A stretch of 64,000 nucleotides of DNA from Thauera sp. 2A1 (GTDB taxonomy: Bacteria > Pseudomonadota > Gammaproteobacteria > Burkholderiales > Rhodocyclaceae): positions 108,733 through 172,732 of the forward strand of contig NZ_SSXV01000008.1 in the NCBI RefSeq assembly GCF_009469595.2. The letters are read 5' to 3'. A program made the position numbers and the translations under genes. This document shows, one piece after another, positions 44,026 through 51,821 of the stretch (position 1 is its first letter; every line of letters begins with the position of its first letter). Under the pieces are notes generated by a model that made no database searches, was not told the origin of the DNA, and saw nothing but the letters and a program-made list of their open reading frames with translations.

Positions 44026-44694
44026 TCAGATCGCCTGGATCAGCGTCGGCGAGTCGTTCCGCACGCTCCCCACCGCCCGCGAAACCGGATACGCCGCGAG
44101 CCCTGCCTCCGGACACGGCCTCATTAGCCCCTGCACCTGGTCGGCCGGCGTGGCCCCGCTCAACCACGCCGCGTAATCCCCCGGCGCCAGGATCACCGGC
44201 ATCCGATCGTGCAGCGGCCGCATCGCCGCATTGGCCTCGGTGGTGACGATCGTGAACGTGTCGAGCTCCTCGCCGTCGGCCGGGCGCGTCCAGCGCTCCC
44301 ACAGCCCTGCCAGCCCGAAGAACTCGCCCTCGACCGGGTGGATGTAGAACGGCTGCTTTTCGCCGGCGATCTGCTGCCACTCGTAGAAGCCGTTGGCCGG
44401 CACGATGCAGCGGCGGCGGCGAAACGCCGCCCGAAAGGACGGCTTCTCGGCAACCGACTCGCCGCGCGCGTTGATCAGCTTGGTCGCGATCGCCTCATCC
44501 TTCGCCCACGACGGCACCAGCCCCCAGCGCAACAAATGGATCACCCGCTCGCCGCTCGGGCGCTGGCGCACCACCGGCAGCCACTGCATCGGAGCCGCGT
44601 TGTAACGCGGCTCGAACTCGAAGTCTTCGGGATCGGCCTCGAAGCGTTCGCGCAGGCGCGAGACCGGACCATAGAGCGCGTAACGACCGCACAT
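44026..44694 (-). CDS. yedK: SOS response-associated peptidase YedK/HMCES
   Basis: A 222-residue SRAP-domain protein beginning MCGRYALYGPVSRLRERFEA. Cys2 is the residue that forms a thiazolidine crosslink with abasic sites in single-stranded DNA. Other family blocks are EPRYNAAPMQWLPVV, LRWGLVPSWAKDEAI, KLINARGESVAEKPSFRAAF, RCIVPANGFYEW and MRPLHDRMPVIL. ATG 44694 is required to place Cys at position 2. A LexA-type box lies 66 bases upstream, between this gene and a divergent one, matching SOS control. Confidence 0.95.
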   Translation of the reverse strand: MCGRYALYGPVSRLRERFEADPEDFEFEPRYNAAPMQWLPVVRQRPSGERVIHLLRWGLVPSWAKDEAIATKLINARGESVAEKPSFRAAFRRRRCIVPANGFYEWQQIAGEKQPFYIHPVEGEFFGLAGLWERWTRPADGEELDTFTIVTTEANAAMRPLHDRMPVILAPGDYAAWLSGATPADQVQGLMRPCPEAGLAAYPVSRAVGSVRNDSPTLIQAI

Positions 44695-44759
44695 TGCTGA
44701 AGCCTCCTGCCGACGGGCTCGAGCAGCGCCCCAAACCCGACACAATGAGCGAAAATAGA

Positions 44760-44775
44760 CTGTATTTTTTTACAG
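44760..44775. promoter_or_regulatory. LexA (SOS) box
   Basis: CTGTATTTTTTTACAG matches the CTGT-N8-ACAG LexA consensus exactly and extends to GACTG...CAGTC. It lies between divergent yedK and the gene at 44783, 8 bases before the latter's ATG. Confidence 0.85.
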
Positions 44776-44782
44776 TCTTTCC

Positions 44783-45115
44783 ATGTACGTCAGAGTCGTC
44801 CAACTGATGGCCGAAGGAGTACGCCGCCCGCGCGACACGTGCCTGGCCGACCCCGGCATCACCGGCACCCTCAGCATAGGCGACATCCCGATCGGCACCG
44901 CGGAGAAGCGCCCGCTGCGCGCCGCGCAGCTCTGGGAACAGTGGGGCTCGGCGGCCAAGCGCCCACTGCTGCCGCCACTCTTCGACGTCCAGGTGCTGCG
45001 CATCACCCCGCGCGGGCTGCTGCTGCGCGGCTTCCAGATCGACAGCCGCAACCTCAAGGCCATCGCGCAGCACGCGCAGGAATGGTGGGCCGTGCCGATC
45101 CGCGACCGGGAATGA
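44783..45115 (+). CDS. Hypothetical protein under a LexA box
   Basis: A 110-residue protein beginning MYVRVVQLMAEGVRRPRDTC, with a hydrophobic-aromatic end (FQIDSRNLKAIAQHAQEWWA). I recognise no family. The LexA box just before its ATG suggests it is induced by DNA damage together with yedK, so a DNA-repair or plasmid-stress role is plausible. The stop is 3 bases from the end of the convergent hypothetical gene at 45119. Confidence 0.6.
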   Translation: MYVRVVQLMAEGVRRPRDTCLADPGITGTLSIGDIPIGTAEKRPLRAAQLWEQWGSAAKRPLLPPLFDVQVLRITPRGLLLRGFQIDSRNLKAIAQHAQEWWAVPIRDRE

Positions 45116-45118
45116 AAC

Positions 45119-45649
45119 CTAGTGCAGCGTCCCGGAAGGCCCGCCCTCGCCTTCCTTCACCGGCAGCAGATCCGTGAACCGCCCCTGCACCTCGGTGTAA
45201 TGCCGGAACTCCGGCACCCCGATCGTGCGCTTCTTCTTGCTGATGCCTTTCGGCTTGATCGGCACCTGGGCGACCCACACGCCGTGGCGCGTCTCGAGCG
45301 CCAGGCTCACCACCTCGATCCGCCAGCTCGCCGGGCAGTCGGCGAGCGACCCGTACTCGTCGAGGATCTCCTCGTAGCGGGCGACCTTGTCCGCCCGCAG
45401 GCTGTAGGCCTCCATCAGCACGAAGACGAAGTCGGCGTCGAGCTGCTCGGCGAGCATCTTCACCGCGTGCGCCGCGACATCCTTGTCAGCCGGCGCGCGC
45501 CCGAAGAGCGGCGTCGGGATCGTGGCGCCGGTGGTGAAGTTGCCGACGAAGGCCATCGCTGCGAGTTCCTCGCCCTTCTCGAGAAACTCGCGCGCCTTGT
45601 CGATCAGCGGCGCGATCGCCGTCCGGTAGCGTTCGGGAAGCTGGCTCAT
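45119..45649 (-). CDS. Hypothetical plasmid protein
   Basis: A 176-residue soluble protein. Segments include YRTAIAPLIDKAREFLEKGE, VKMLAEQLDADFVFVLMEAY, LADCPASWRIEVVSLALET and the ending FTDLLPVKEGEGGPSGTLH. No catalytic or binding motif is clear. It lies 19 bases after the TPR gene, so the two are probably an operon. Confidence 0.6.
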   Translation of the reverse strand: MSQLPERYRTAIAPLIDKAREFLEKGEELAAMAFVGNFTTGATIPTPLFGRAPADKDVAAHAVKMLAEQLDADFVFVLMEAYSLRADKVARYEEILDEYGSLADCPASWRIEVVSLALETRHGVWVAQVPIKPKGISKKKRTIGVPEFRHYTEVQGRFTDLLPVKEGEGGPSGTLH

Positions 45650-45668
45650 GTCGGGATCCTCGCCGGGC

Positions 45669-46748
45669 TCAGCGCTTGCGCTGCATCTTCACCGCAGCCT
45701 CGTACTCGCGATCGAGCCCGGTCCCAGCGTCGCCCTTGGGGTCGAACATGCGGAACCCCACGTGCATGTATGCCAGCAGGGCAAGCCCCGAGAACTCGCC
45801 TTCGAGGTTCTGCAGCGTGTAGCGCACCGCCGGCTTGTTGATCTCGAGCCCGTTGCGCCCGAGCAGTGCGATCTCCATCACGATCTGCCCGACCTTCGCC
45901 TGCTCGAGCTTGGCGAAGCGATCGAGCGCAGCCTGCATGTACATCACCGCGTCCATGCGCAGGCCGCCGTCGACTGCCGAGCGCAGCTCGTCCTGCCCGA
46001 TGCGCGTGAGCGCCTCCTCGGCCATCTCTCCCGCCTGGTGATCGGGGAAGCGCTTCACCACCGCCTTGTACTGCTCGGAAGCCTCCTTCCGATACTCCGG
46101 CCCGAGCGCCTCCAGGCACTGCGCGAGCCCGAGCTGCGCCCCGGGATCCGCCGGCGCCAAACTCGCCGCCTGACGGAAGTACGGCAGCGCCTCAGCCGCC
46201 CGACCGGACCGCATCAGCACCGCCGCCAGGTTGCGCTTGGCGAAGGCGTTCCCGGGCTCAAGCTTCACCGCATCGGTCAGCACCCGGGCCGCCTCGTCGG
46301 GGCGCCCGGTACGCTCGAACGCCACGCCGAGCGCGATCATCGCGTTCGCATTCGCCGGGTCGAGCGCCACCGCCCGCTGCAGCGGCGCCACCGCGTCGCC
46401 CGCCTGGCCCAGCTCGGACAGACACAAGCCGTGGTTGTAGGCGATCTCGGCGTCGTCGAGCATCCCGTCGAGCGCCTCGAGCACCGGCAGCGCATCCGCG
46501 AGGAAGCCGTGCTCCAGCAGCCCCAGCACATAGGCCTTCGGCTCGACCCCACGCTCGGGCACGGCGACCACGCGCACGAACGCATCGTCGACCGTCACGA
46601 CGGCCTGCCAGCCCCGCGCCGCGTAGTCGAGCGCATAGCGCCCGATCACCGCCTGCTCGAATTCTGGCGTGCCGCGCGGGGACAGGCCTGCCGGATCGAG
46701 GTCGTCGAGCGGGATCTAGAAGATTTCCGGGGCTTGGTGCGTAGTCAT
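45669..46748 (-). pseudogene. TPR-repeat protein with an in-frame amber codon at position 11
   Basis: From ATG 46748 the frame reads MTTHQAPEIF, then TAG at 46718-46716, and continues in the same frame IPLDDLDPAGLSPRGTPEFE and on to MIGRYALDYAARGWQAVV and a 326-residue body. The body contains tetratricopeptide-like repeats (AEIAYNHGLCLSELGQAGDA, ALGVAFERTGRPDEAARVL, AVLMRSGRAAEALPYFRQAA). Sequence on both sides of the TAG looks like one protein. A GTG at 46649 could restart translation. Either suppression or restart keeps it alive, or it is a new nonsense allele. Function unknown. Confidence 0.7.
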
Positions 46749-46989
46749 TCGGGGCGGTTCCGATCGCTGAAACGGAGGCCAGATTGTCGCACAGCCGATC
46801 CCCCCACCTGACGCCGCCCGCGCGTGCATCAAGCCGCCTCGAGGTGCTGAACAGGATCCCAGATGTCCGATGACATCCGTCCTGAGGTCGGGCCCGAGGC
46901 CCGTGGTGTCGCCTTCGCGTGCCCGCTGCGAACCACGGACACGCCTTCGTCGTGATCGCCATGCAACCGAGCCCCGACTCGAGGAGAGG

Positions 46990-47012
46990 TTATCCACAAA
47001 AACTGTGGATAA
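46990..47012. promoter_or_regulatory. Inverted pair of consensus DnaA boxes
   Basis: TTATCCACA at 46990-46998 faces TGTGGATAA at 47004-47012, both exact DnaA consensus, 5 bases apart. They lie in the 300-base gap between the TPR gene and the broken RES gene. Confidence 0.65.
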
Positions 47013-47053
47013 GTCCTGGGGTGAGGGCGCCAGCGAGCTGATTTTTCAGGGGC

Positions 47054-47332
47054 TTAAGGACCGAGCAGTCCTTGAGCAGATTCCCTTGCATCCTTGAGGG
47101 ACGCCAGACTCATCGGTTCCTCGACGCCACCCAGGCGCAGGAGACGGCGGGGCTTCGCGCTCCCGGTCAACAAGACATCAAGCCTTTGGGCGTTGTCCGA
47201 GAAATCACCGGGAGGCCCCCGCGGGCGGGTATTCGGCTGCGCGGCACCCGCGCCGCTGGTGGGCCGGCTGGCCCACTGCGGGGTGTGCACGCGAAACAGC
47301 GTGGTTCCGGGCGGCAGGTCGTGGAGGATCAT
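47054..47332 (-). pseudogene. RES-domain toxin, only the N-terminal part recognisable
   Basis: A 92-residue frame starting MILHDLPPGTTLFRVHTPQW then ASRPTSGAGAA, the usual start of RES NAD-degrading toxins. After about residue 32 the similarity is lost (the expected GGRFNRPG-type segment is absent) and the frame ends early. RES toxins are usually 150-220 residues. It overlaps the antitoxin stop by four bases, the standard antitoxin-then-toxin order, so the module is present but the toxin is broken. Confidence 0.55.
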
Positions 47333-47700
47333 CCGACGAACCCGGCGCCGATCGACTCCAGGTAGTCGATCGCATCCTCAGTCCGTCCTTCCTGCACCAA
47401 CTGCAGAAGGGTCTTGTGACGGAACGCAGGGATCGGTTCGTTCTTGATCAGGAAGATGGCGCGCTGGGTGTCGGGTTGCACCGCTGTGGCGGCCGACAGC
47501 ACCCGCATCAGGTCGCGTAGTGCGGCTTGCAGCCGGGGCGATTGGGGGTGGGTACGCAGGGTGTTGCGATGCACCCCCGCCAGTACGGCCAGATCCTGCT
47601 GCTGCAGGCCAAGGACGTCGGCGACGCCCGAGGCGGAAAGACGCGACGTGCCAGGCTCGCGTGCGGAATGCAGTACGTCGGAGAAGACCGTCGCAGTCAT
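47329..47700 (-). CDS. Xre/MbcA/ParS-type antitoxin (DUF2384)
   Basis: A 123-residue antitoxin. An N-terminal helix-turn-helix (GVADVLGLQQQDLAVLAGVH, RNTLRTHPQSPRLQAAL) precedes the toxin-binding domain (IFLIKNEPIPAFRHKTLLQL, VQEGRTEDAIDYLESIGAGF). It would neutralise and repress a RES toxin. ATG 47700 is used because the residues upstream do not fit. Upstream it has a three-fold repeat operator with 11-base spacing. With its toxin broken, it may persist as a free antitoxin. Confidence 0.85.
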   Translation of the reverse strand: MTATVFSDVLHSAREPGTSRLSASGVADVLGLQQQDLAVLAGVHRNTLRTHPQSPRLQAALRDLMRVLSAATAVQPDTQRAIFLIKNEPIPAFRHKTLLQLVQEGRTEDAIDYLESIGAGFVG

Positions 47701-47730
47701 GGTCGTGCTCCTGAAGCAACAAGATAATAC

Positions 47731-47757
47731 GCACACTATATGCACACTTATTGCACA
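47731..47757. promoter_or_regulatory. Triple direct repeat, likely antitoxin operator
   Basis: GCACA occurs at 47731, 47742 and 47753, exactly one helical turn (11 bases) apart, 31 bases upstream of the antitoxin ATG. A minus-strand TATTAT -10-like element follows at about 47723-47728, so binding would cover the promoter. Confidence 0.65.
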
Positions 47758-48088
47758 GTTCAAGGCCGGCGCGTCCAGGGTGAGGGTCGGCCTCGCCCGA
47801 TGGATCACCCCAGATTCATCCTCGGTGAGGGGTAACCCTCCCACGTCCGCCTGCTTGCGCTCGCCGGCTGACATGCGCGCCTGCCAAACCGGAGACGATG
47901 ACCCGCCGGGCGCTTCTGCTGACGCCTCTTACACCACTCCCGGGACACGATCGGAGGCAAACCCCGCGGCAGCCGTGGGGGGCGGGACCGACGCGCAAAG
48001 CGCCACCCATGTCTTCCCCCGTGACCCTGGGTCACCCTGCGTGGCATCATGCTCCACTTTCGTCATACCACGACCCCCGGCCGCCCGA

Positions 48089-48583
48089 ATGAAAGACTTC
48101 GACGAACTTACCCTCCCGCAACTCAGGCAGCTTCACGTGCGGATTTCGAAGGAAATCGACAAGCGCGCTTCAGCTACGAAGGCCGACCTCCTCAAGCGGA
48201 TGCGCAAGCTCGCCGAACAGGAAGGCGTCACCCTCGAAGACCTGCTCGGCAGAGCCACCATCGACGCGCCCGCCCAGGCCCGGGGCGCACGCCGGCGCAC
48301 TGAAGCTGCCCCGACGCCGAATCAGAAGGCGCCGTTGCCCTTGAAGTACCGGAACCCGGACAATCCCGCGCAAGGCTGGTCCGGCCGCGGCCGCAAGCCC
48401 GGTTGGGTGGTAGCGTGGCTCGCCAACGGCGGCGCCTTGTCGGCGCTCGAGCACACCGGCGCGCTGAAAAAGTCCCGACGTCATGCGCCGGCGCCTGCAG
48501 AGATCGCGCCAGCCATCATGGCCTCGGACATCGACGCCGCTCCGGCCACCGCGTCCTCCGACGCATCCGCCGAGGCCACCTGA
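48089..48583 (+). CDS. H-NS family nucleoid-associated protein
   Basis: A 164-residue protein. The N-terminal part is a helical oligomerisation region (DELTLPQLRQLHVRISKEID). The C-terminal DNA-binding motif is KYRNPDNPAQGWSGRGRKPG followed by WVVAWL. An Ala/Pro-rich tail follows. It matches H-NS-like proteins common on betaproteobacterial plasmids, which silence foreign AT-rich genes. ATG 48089 opens the conserved part; the frame upstream to 47444 is not protein-like. Confidence 0.9.
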   Translation: MKDFDELTLPQLRQLHVRISKEIDKRASATKADLLKRMRKLAEQEGVTLEDLLGRATIDAPAQARGARRRTEAAPTPNQKAPLPLKYRNPDNPAQGWSGRGRKPGWVVAWLANGGALSALEHTGALKKSRRHAPAPAEIAPAIMASDIDAAPATASSDASAEAT

Positions 48584-48911
48584 CGGAACGTCCCGGCTCG
48601 CTTGCCCACCGCGCAAGTGTGCTTGTCGAGCGCCGGGAGCCCAAGGCTTTCCATGCAGGCCTCCGCCATCGCGCCCAAGGGCCACGCGTCCTCGAATTCG
48701 GCTTCCGCGTAAGCCTCGGGTCAGCCTGCGAGGGCCCCGTCGAAGTCAGCCTGCGTCTGGCAGTTGCCGTCATCGCGCAGACAGGCGAGATCGGCCAGTA
48801 GCGCACGCTGGCGTGGCCGGGGCGCGCCTGTCGGCGTGCCAGCGGATCAGGGGTTCGACCAGGCAGGCACTGCGCCTGGCCTTACGCCTTCTCGCGCGAT
48901 CAGCGGCCCAT
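48584..48911. other. Intergenic region after hns
   Basis: About 330 bases between the hns stop and the 3' end of the retropepsin-like gene. No convincing frame, repeat or terminator with T-run was found. Transcription from both sides converges here. Confidence 0.4.
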
Positions 48912-49460
48912 TCAGGTCCGCCCGCCCCGCGTGTCGGCGGCAGGCCGCGCAGTGCGCAGCACCAGGATGTTGCCGCGCTGGGCGAAATCCAGATGCTTCA
49001 GGACACTCATCCCCAGCAGCACTTCGTCATCTTTCATGCCGGGGTTCAGGTGGCCGCGGACGCCCGTCAGCCGGAACGGACCAAAGGCAAGTTCGCCGAT
49101 TGAGGTTTCGCGCACGGCGACTGGGCCGTTTGCGGTCATCGCTGTGCCGCAGGCACCGGGCACCAACTGCAGCGCTTCAACGAGGTGCGCGGGCACCGCG
49201 ACGTGCGTGGCGCCGGTGTCGAGCAGGAAACGCACTGGCCGACCATTGATCAGGCCCGGAAAGCGGTAATGCCCGGCACGATCGCGCCTGAGCACCAGCT
49301 CCGTGGCGCCGGGATCGACCACCAGGTTCCGATTGGGGTGATCGCGCCGCTCGAGCACGCCGTGGAAACTGACCCAGCCCAGCCCCAGAAAAGCCACTGT
49401 GGCCAGCAAGCCCATCGTTCGGCCCAGGCGGCGGGTGTCGGCATCGTGTCGGCTGGTCAT
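48912..49460 (-). CDS. Retropepsin-like aspartic protease, membrane anchored
   Basis: A 182-residue protein with one N-terminal membrane helix (MGLLATVAFLGLGWVSFHGV) and a single aspartic-protease domain with active site RFLLDTGATHVAVPA and the later LLGMSVLKHLDF (flap/psi-loop). This matches the clan AA TIGR02281-type family, which works as a dimer. It likely acts in the periplasm. Substrate unknown. Confidence 0.88.
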   Translation of the reverse strand: MTSRHDADTRRLGRTMGLLATVAFLGLGWVSFHGVLERRDHPNRNLVVDPGATELVLRRDRAGHYRFPGLINGRPVRFLLDTGATHVAVPAHLVEALQLVPGACGTAMTANGPVAVRETSIGELAFGPFRLTGVRGHLNPGMKDDEVLLGMSVLKHLDFAQRGNILVLRTARPAADTRGGRT

Positions 49461-49667
49461 CGGGGGTGGATCTCCTCGTCGTCGGCCGGGGCCACGCAGG
49501 TCAGGGGCGCGAGGTGCTTTGGCTCAGCCGGCGCCGGTTTCGTTCCGGAATCCGAATTTCACCAGGATCTGGACCGTCCGGAGGCAACACAGGGACAGCC
49601 ATCACGGTGCCAACCCACAGCAGCCATTCGATGATGAATGGGTGCGTTGTGCCGCGCCGGGCACAAC

Positions 49668-49703
49668 ACGCGCACGATTCTTTCCGCTTCGCGAGCTGAC
49701 CCC
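49668..49703. repeat. Degenerate Tn3-family-like terminal repeat
   Basis: GCGCACGATTCTTTCCGC followed by TTCGCGAGCTGACCCC resembles the repeat at 41172-41208 (shared CGATTCTTTCCG and GACCCC edge). Same orientation, no transposase nearby. Probably a remnant. Confidence 0.5.
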
Positions 49704-49722
49704 AACGCCAGCGTCCAGACTT

Positions 49723-50217
49723 TCAAGCCTTTGCGCCGTTCAACCGCAGCATCAGCGTCATCGTGTGCTGTGGCGATTCCTGAAAGCCGTAGTACTCGTA
49801 GAACTGCTTTGCGCGCTCGTGCAAGGCGTGAACGAGCAAGGCTCGTACGCCCGCGCTCTGTGACACGGTCACCGCCCGTTTGACTGCGTCCTGAAGCAGG
49901 GCAGCCCCAAGCTTCATCCCTTGGGCGCGACGATCAACCGCGAGTCGGGGCAGCACCATCACCGGGATCGGGTCGGGCATGTTTCGTCGAACGCTGCTCG
50001 TGGCCATCTGGTGCGAAACCGCACCCGCTGCCATCGCGTAGTAGCCGAATACGCGGCCCTGGCTGTCTGCGACGACGAAAGTTCGGCTGACGCCGCTCAA
50101 CTGGTTTGCCATTGCCCGGCGCTTGAGCCACTCATCGAGACTGGTCTCCCCGCAGGCGAATTCGTCCAGAAGATTGGCGGCTTCGAGAGTTCGCGGCGCG
50201 TTCAGCGCCAAGCTCAT
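49723..50217 (-). CDS. GNAT acetyltransferase toxin (TacT-like)
   Basis: A 164-residue GNAT protein: RTLEAANLLDEFACGETSLD, EWLKRRAMANQLSGVSRTFV, the acetyl-CoA strand PVMVLPRLAVDRRAQGMKLG, and the Tyr-containing end HALHERAKQFYEYYGFQESP. TacT/AtaT-like toxins acetylate charged tRNA and stop translation. It overlaps the antitoxin gene by four bases. Confidence 0.9.
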   Translation of the reverse strand: MSLALNAPRTLEAANLLDEFACGETSLDEWLKRRAMANQLSGVSRTFVVADSQGRVFGYYAMAAGAVSHQMATSSVRRNMPDPIPVMVLPRLAVDRRAQGMKLGAALLQDAVKRAVTVSQSAGVRALLVHALHERAKQFYEYYGFQESPQHTMTLMLRLNGAKA

Positions 50218-50486
50218 GCGGCGCCAGTACTCCAGGGTGCCTCGACGGCCATCAGGCGTTCAAGTCCGGGGTTGGGGCCAGGCGGAGCGTCAAGCATCGC
50301 GGTGAACTGCTTGAACTTGCCGGCATCCAGGCTAAAAAAAACCTGATCCAGCACCACGGACCGGGCACGGTCGCAGGCCGCTTCGAGCATGAAGTCCGAG
50401 CGGTTCTTACCCAGCAGGCTGGCAGCGTGATCGATCAGGTCACGCTGCTCGGGCAGTGCCCGCAGGTTGATGGCGGCATCACGCAT
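50214..50486 (-). CDS. DUF1778 antitoxin (TacA-like)
   Basis: A 90-residue antitoxin: an N-terminal ribbon-helix-helix (AAINLRALPEQRDLIDHAAS, LLGKNRSDFMLEAACDRARS) and a C-terminal toxin-binding tail (VVLDQVFFSLDAGKFKQFTA). ATG 50486 with GGAG-like AGGAGC upstream; an ATG at 50507 is possible. A type II toxin-antitoxin pair with the GNAT gene. Confidence 0.9.
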   Translation of the reverse strand: MRDAAINLRALPEQRDLIDHAASLLGKNRSDFMLEAACDRARSVVLDQVFFSLDAGKFKQFTAMLDAPPGPNPGLERLMAVEAPWSTGAA

Positions 50487-50699
50487 GGAGATGCTCCTTG
50501 TTTGCATATACGTTAGATACACGATTTCTGCGCAATTGTATATCTTCCGTCAATACATTGGATGTCCTGGGCTGACGCCAACTCTGTGCCAATTTCGTGC
50601 GCAGCCGAGCCGGCCTGGTCGGATCCAAAACCGGCATTCTTCTTGCGCTCCGACCGAAATTGGGTTTATACGGGGGTGTCTTTGGGAGGAGACGCCCCC

Positions 50700-51806
50700 A
50701 TGTACGCCGCTGACGACCTCGACGTTCAGATCGAACGCATTGACAAGGAGATCGAGCTCGCGCGCAAGCGGCAGGAGCTGGCCGAACTCCTCGTAAACGC
50801 CGGGTTCTCGGACATGGAGCACGACAGCATGTCGTCGCTTCAGGACATGCTCCACGTTGCGCTTGAGGCGCAGATCAAGAAGATCCGCGGCGTGCAACCC
50901 ACTGACCCGTCAGCAAGCGACTTCGCGCGTGACTGGATTACCGACAACTGGCGCAGTCGCTTCCGTCACATGGAGGTAGTGGCGGGCGTCTTTCCGCATG
51001 CTGTCGTTCAGGAAGCGCTACATGATCTGTACGCTCTGAATGCGCACAACATCGAAAAGCGTGGCGCAATCGCCGAGCTGAACGACAGCTTGCGCTGGGC
51101 GGTCGAGCGGACGACCCATCCATGGTGGCGCCGGTGGCCCGCCGGGTTGCAGCGACTGCTGAGGCGGCCAGCCGGCGTGGGCAAGAAGGCAAGCGAGTTG
51201 CGCACCGAACGCCGTCAGGACGGGATCCAGCGCTGGTTCTCGGCGCTCGCGGTCGTGTTCACGCTGACGACGGCGCTGTTCATGACGGCAATGCTCGTCG
51301 TCGGCATGCTGCAACTCTACAACGCGGTCGCGCAGGGTATCGGGATCCCGTTACAGGTGGCAGTGCTGCATCCAGTCAGCGACAACCACACCGTCACCCC
51401 ATCTCATACGGCCGAGTCTCAACCCCCCGCAGGCCACTGGATGGTGCGCGAGGACGCGGTCACGGCCGACCCGCACAAGGCGATGCAGACTAGCCTTCTC
51501 GCCCTCGAGATCATCCTAGTGGCACCGCTGCCCTACCTTCTGGTGCTGGGCCTGACGCGCTACATCAAGGCACTGGCCTACCAGGAACGCGCCGATGAGT
51601 TTCGGCGTGAACTGCTCGAGTTCAAGGCATTCGAGGTGGCGTTATTCATCGCAATCATTGCCGCGGCCGTCGTTGAGCGCGTGCTGCGCACCGACCTAAC
51701 CTACGAGTTTTCAATCTCCGTGGCGCTGGTGATGGGCGTGCTGGCGGCCTACTATTTCCTCATTGAGCATGCGAGCAAGGCCGCCGGCGAAAAATCAACA
51801 TCCTGA
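50700..51806 (+). CDS. Four-helix membrane protein paired with a P-loop NTPase, unknown function
   Basis: A 368-residue protein. Residues 7-35 are a likely coiled coil (DLDVQIERIDKEIELARKRQ). Residues 36-175 form a soluble helical part with conserved-looking Trp/Arg (WITDNWRSRFRHMEVVAGVF). Four membrane helices lie at about 179-208, 265-287, 309-328 and 336-355. The region between helices 1 and 2 (about 209-264) is probably outside the membrane. GGAGGAG lies well placed before ATG 50700. The NTPase gene begins 15 bases after its stop, so the two form one operon. I do not recognise the family. A membrane effector controlled by an NTPase is an attractive reading but is inference. Confidence 0.75.
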   Translation: MYAADDLDVQIERIDKEIELARKRQELAELLVNAGFSDMEHDSMSSLQDMLHVALEAQIKKIRGVQPTDPSASDFARDWITDNWRSRFRHMEVVAGVFPHAVVQEALHDLYALNAHNIEKRGAIAELNDSLRWAVERTTHPWWRRWPAGLQRLLRRPAGVGKKASELRTERRQDGIQRWFSALAVVFTLTTALFMTAMLVVGMLQLYNAVAQGIGIPLQVAVLHPVSDNHTVTPSHTAESQPPAGHWMVREDAVTADPHKAMQTSLLALEIILVAPLPYLLVLGLTRYIKALAYQERADEFRRELLEFKAFEVALFIAIIAAAVVERVLRTDLTYEFSISVALVMGVLAAYYFLIEHASKAAGEKSTS

Positions 51807-51821
51807 ATTGTGGGAGCAGTC

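Noticed and set aside
47444..48088. N-terminal extension of the H-NS-like frame
   Set aside because: Sequence upstream of ATG 48089 has no similarity to H-NS and crosses the divergent antitoxin gene and its operator.
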